Shown piece after piece: positions 52,101 through 58,100 of a stretch of 64,000 nt of DNA. A program made the position numbers and the translations under genes. How positions within the stretch are numbered: the stretch's first letter is position 1; every line of letters starts with the position of its first letter. The notes beneath the pieces are model-generated. The model had not been told where the DNA came from. It saw only the letters and a program-made list of their open reading frames with translations, and made no database searches. Origin of the DNA: Helicoverpa zea (Eukaryota > Arthropoda > Insecta > Lepidoptera > Noctuidae); assembly GCF_022581195.2 (NCBI RefSeq), contig NC_061467.1, forward strand, positions 11,470,001 through 11,534,000, in the 5' to 3' direction.

Positions 52101-55100
52101 TTATTAAACAGAATGTAGCGAACAGATTAATTAATTGGCAAACAGTAAATATTACCACGGTGCAGATAACCGATTGTTTACGTTCTCTCTCGTAACAGTT
52201 GTAATATTCGTACGCTACTATGCTATGGTTCGAAACCTGTTCGTAGAACTAGATGCTAATACATTCAGCCAATAATGGCGACAGAATTTTCTAAATGCCG
52301 ATGTAGTTTTGTTTAACTAAGGCCGTAGCTTACTTAACAAAAGGGCTAAGCTCCAATATCAGCTTGTACTAGATGGCAGCATATGTTTCCGTTTGAAGAT
52401 ATCAAAATATATTCTGAAACAATATCCCAGCTTGATGAGACAAAATTAACTATAAACAAGCCTTCCACCAACTTTGTTGAACCCCAATATTCATTCTACC
52501 TTCTTTCTTCTATCATCTAATTCTTACCTATGTTTGTATGACATTAAAGACAGTCAGACAGGCATTGAAAAACACCAATGCAATTTTTTCCTAATAGCCA
52601 ATTGTACCTCAAATTCCAGCTGCTAAGTACAAACAACGCGACGACGAAGAAGTTCGGGCTCGCCTCGAGTGCAGTTTATAAGATACTCGGCAGTGAACGA
52701 GCGACGGCACAGGACTCCAAACTGTTCTCCGTCACGAATAGTGCTTTCGACGCCCTCAGCTTCTCGCAGTCGGTCGTTGAGGATATATGGAGTATTGTGG
52801 CGGGAGTTATTTTGTTGGTGAGTTTAAAGTACCCAAAAGTTATGTTAGTACTTGAAAAATAAGTTGGGACCTAGGCAAGAGGGAAGATGGAGTAATTTTG
52901 AAGGGTCTCTAAAATGATAGATTTTAGAGATTATCATGATCACCATTTATATCTATATTCATGTTACAAATGTCTCAAGATATTATGGTGTGCAATTGTG
53001 CATAGGTCACTATAATATCCCTGCACAATTTGCCAGGCTACATAACCATAGGAGCGTCCAAAAATCCTGGATCCATTATGTAACGTCAATATAATTGCAT
53101 AAAATCCTGGATCCACTAAGTAACGTCAATATAAAAATTAGAAGAAAAATAGTGACGATTATAAACCCATTGTATGCCAAAAACTCAGATTCACGAGAGA
53201 CATACTGTCAAAGTCAAATCATTTTATTTCATTTAGGCCTTTACAAGCACTTATGACCGTCAAAATATCAAACAATCGAACTTATTTAAAGTTTGATTCT
53301 AGTTGCCCATTCCAAAAGTAGCTTCCTATGGAGAAGAACGGGCATGAAACTCCATGGTTACTCCTTTTTGGGCAATGGACATCAACTATTGCCTTTTATA
53401 ACACGAAAGCATAAACTCCTCAAAAACTACCAGCTAACCACCAAAACCTCTTTCAGGGCGAGCTAACCTTCACAGAAACGCCAGACGGGCAGCTCAGCAT
53501 AGGAGGTCCTCTGACACAGTGCACCAACGCTCTCGGAGTATCAGAGCAAGCTCTCCGGTCCTCCATGGCCGGCAGAGTCCTGTCTGCAGGAGGGGACCTG
53601 GTGAACAAGGAGCATTCGCTGCTGGATGCTAATTATACGAGGCTGGCTCTTGCGAAGGCAGCTTATGATCGGCTGTTTACGTGGATAGTGCAACAGGTAA
53701 GTCTTGGTTGAGTTTAAGCTAGAGCGTTTGTACAGAGTTTTAAGGCTGCAGGAGTCGGGAGCCACCAGGTCTAGTCTATACAATGCTTAGGTGTTAATTG
53801 TAAAATATTGCATATGATTTTATTTTTCTGAATAATTAGTAAAAAAACTAAAATATAAAAGTTTTCAAATATTTTCTGGATAGGTAAAGACAGTTCTGTT
53901 TGGTTCAGGAAATGAATGAACTATTATACCAGTCTTGCAAGATTTTTAGTGAACTGTTTCATTGCTGCAAAGCTTCCCTATCACCTATAATACAAAAATA
54001 TTTTACATAGTGTTTCATTAAAAAATATTATTCCTTTAATCTCAACCTTATACTCTAAGCATTAAACTCCATTTTCCGTTACCAGATAAACAAAGCGATC
54101 GACGTCCCCTCGGGCACGTACAAGAGCACGCTCATAGGAGTGCTGGACATCTACGGCTTCGAGATCTTCGAGACCAACAGCTTCGAGCAGTTCTGCATCA
54201 ACTACTGCAATGAGAAACTGCAGCAGCTGTTTATTGGTGAGTTTTGTGTGTGTAGGCGCATGTTTCACCAGTGTTTCATTCGAATCAATAACCGACTTTT
54301 TAATATTTAATTGTTAATAGTAATTAACAGACGGGGCAGTCGCTCCTTGTAAAGCACTGGTACCCAGGTACATCCGGTTAGACTGGAAGCCAACCCCAAC
54401 ATAGTTGGGAAAAATTCTCAGAGGATGATGAATTGTTAATTGTAAAACTTTATCCTAAAGGACACCAAGTTTAGGTTTATCGTAAAAGCTGGTCTATTGA
54501 TCTTATTTTTATATTCATAGTTTTAAGATTAAAAATAAACAGTCACAAGACTCCCATTAGATATAAAACAAACATATAAATACACATACTTACAAAAAAA
54601 AAAAGTTAAAAGCCACCCCGCACACATAGGCTGTAAAGGTGACATTGATGAATAGTGATTGTTGAATGAATAGTCAACCCTCAGTTGCCCTCAGCCCATA
54701 TGGCTTTACCCCTAGAACCAACAAATACTTGTCTTCTATCATAACCCGTATATTCCAGAGCTGGTACTAAAGCAGGAGCAAGAAGAATACGCCCGCGAGG
54801 GTATCCAGTGGACGCCCATCAAGTACTTCAACAACCGCGTCATCTGCGAGCTGGTGGACGCGCCGCATCAGGGACTCATCGCCATCATGGACGAGGCCTG
54901 TCTCAATCCTACTAAGGTATGTAGTATCAGGGGAATATCTGTTAGAAGTCAATTTTTGAACCTTTAAAATATTGAAATTAATAAGAGATATTTGTTTATA
55001 TGTACTTTCTAAGTATATCTTAGATACCAATGACTGTGTTTCGGAGGGCACGTTAAACTGTATTGGCCGTCATTGAACATCCATGGCTCGTTACGGGTAG

Positions 55101-58100
55101 TCAGAAGCCAGTAAGTATGACACCAGCCTATCAAAGAGGTATTGGGTTGCCCGGGTAACTGGGTCGAGGAGGTCAGATAGGCAGTCGCTCCTTGTAAAAC
55201 ACTGGTACTTAGCTGCATCCGGTTAGGCTGGAAACCGACTTCTAACATGGGAAAAGACTCGGGAAATGAGATGATGTAAGTACGATCCCACCAAAAACAT
55301 TAAATGTAAAAAAAAAGCCAATCCTCTACGCAATTCGTCCACCGTAAAAAGTTTTGAGATCGCATAGAAGCCAAGTCCTGTTCTACTTTATTTGTAATAA
55401 TAAATCAATATTTTGTGACTATATCAATAGTTTCGTTCACTTTATAATAATATTGACTTGGCCATGAGCACAATAAACTACAAATATAATACAGCATATC
55501 TTGGAGAGGTGAAAGTCAAACATGAAGTTTAATATCACAGAATTAAATGCTTTTAGTTTATTCAATTGTTCCTAAATCACCGACAGTCGGTATCATCCAA
55601 CATCAATGAACTGCACATGTATAGTCCTTGGTGCATGTTTAGTCCTTGGTGATCTCAAATTCCAATCAGTCCATAATCAGTCCAATAGTAAAATCAATAT
55701 TTATCAATACAATGGTATTTACACATTATTACAAGGAGCGACTTTTAACTTGTGCTCATGGCCAAGACAGTATTATTGTAATGTGAACAAAACTATTGAT
55801 ATAGTCACAAAATATTGATTTATTATTACAAATAAAGTAGAACAGGACTTGGCTTCTATGCGATCTCAAAACTTTTTACGGTGGACGAATTGCGTAGAGG
55901 ATTGGCTTTTTTTTTACATTTAATGTTTTTGGTGGGATCTAATTTATTTTTTGTAGGTCTCTTTCTTCTCTAAGTATAGGTATAACAAATTAAATTAACT
56001 TTCATGCAACTAACTAAATATATAACAAACTAAATATGTACACCTAAAGTAGCACGTAAACAATATTTTTTTTTAACCTAAAAAATTTCGAAATTGTCGA
56101 ATTTTTTAATCGAATATCTTTTAGAATAAAAGAGATTTATTTCAGAGGTAGATGACGCTATCACATGAAATTATTTGATTTTTTTTTTAAGTACTACTTA
56201 TACTAAGCTATGTAACGAAACCATAGCGCGATTTAGACCAGGACAACGCCATCTATCGAGCGAGCATGCAGTGTTTATCGCACTGCATTAATATGAAAGA
56301 TTTTATCATTATTCATTTCATTTAAACCTAGCTTTTTTATTCATATGTTGTATATTTAATACATAATAACAATATACCACTACGTAACAATAAAACAAAT
56401 AGTAACATTTTGTACATAAATAAATAACAAAGTTATCAATGCAGTCAAAATTCATACACAATGTTCTTGAAAAACCGCAAATATAAATTTGTTTCCTATT
56501 TTTTTATTAAGTTTTAAGGTTTTTATAATTTTCCCTTTATATGTAGCTAATAACCTATCTTGGTGCCAAATTTGAAGGTTCTAAGTTTGCTAGAAGTACC
56601 TTAGACTTTTGATGATCGGTCAGTGAGTGAGTCAGTGACAAAATGGTGTAACTTTGATCGCTCATAACTCGTAAACTATTTATTCAAATGTCTTGTAATT
56701 TTGAGACTGAGCTTGTTCTAATACTTACTCTTGGTCATCGAAAACCTAAACTCCTAGCTTTGTTCACATGGAAGATACAGGGGGCTGAAATAGCCGCGAA
56801 ACGCTCCGAGAAAAGATGGTACGGCCGTGCCCGCTTTGCTCGAGTCTTGGCTGGGGCACTGCCGTGCCCTCAGATGCAACTTAAACTTCAAAAAAGTATC
56901 GCATAAAAAATTACGCTATTTGAGGAGTTTTTGAAACCAAAGTCTAAAGAATATTTCTATAATAATAATGTATAACTGGCTTCCCAAAAAAGAGGAGGTT
57001 CTCAATTCGGAGTTTTGTATTTTTTATGTTGGTTCGCGCATAATATCTCCGACTTTTGTATCGTCATTTTGCTGGAGCGTTCAGTGTAATTAAAAATATT
57101 ATGTATATACAATGTCTTATATATTTTCTATTTTGCCAGATATCAGACACGCAACTGCTAGAGGCGATGGACAGACGGCTGAACGGACACAAACACTACA
57201 CGTCGCGACAACTCGCGCCCACCGACAAGAAGCTCAAACATGGCGTCGATTTCAGAATTACGTGAGTAATTACTCGTCTATAGGCCGTCATGTTTTGATG
57301 TAAAATTTAAACTTGTTGATAGTAAAAATAGGAATCTTGCACTTCCCTTTATACTAAAAATAAATATTTAGAAGCACATATAAAATTTTCTTATTCCTTA
57401 CAGAGGTTAACTTCTTGTTAGCTGACGGATTTTTTGTTAAATATATAATTTATTATTTATTTGGATCAATAATAACCTTTATTGGAGGTATGTTGAAAAC
57501 TATATTGTTGGACTGTTATTTGGTTGCCTTAAATAAGTCTTAGGCCGGCAACACACGGACCGCTTGAAGCAATCAGGGGCGACGAAGCTGTCGCCCGCCC
57601 GAATCAGTTGCAACTGCTCGAGCGGTTTATGCATCTGCGTCCATAGTACTCTGCAGTCGATAGCTTGAAGCTGTCGTCCCTGACTGCTTCAAGTGGTCCG
57701 TGTATTGCCGGCCTAAACTGCATCGGGCAATTGTCTATCAAAGAACTTTCGACCCTATCGCAATACAAATAAAACTGTTATTCCGCAGTCACTACGCGGG
57801 CGAGGTGACGTACGCGATCACGGGCTTCATGGACAAGAACAAGGACTCGCTGTGGCAGGACCTCAAGCGTCTGCTGCACTCCTCCGCCAACCGCTCCCTC
57901 GCAGACATGTGGCCCGAGGGGGGGACTAATATACAGAAGGTAGGGTTCATATTCCCCAGCTCATGGACAAGAACAAGGACTCGCTGTGGCAGGACCTCAA
58001 GCGTCTGCTGCACTCCTCCGCCAACCGCTCCCTCGCAGACATGTGGCCCGAGGGGGGGACTAATATACAGAAGGTAGGGTTCATATTCCCCAGCTCATGG

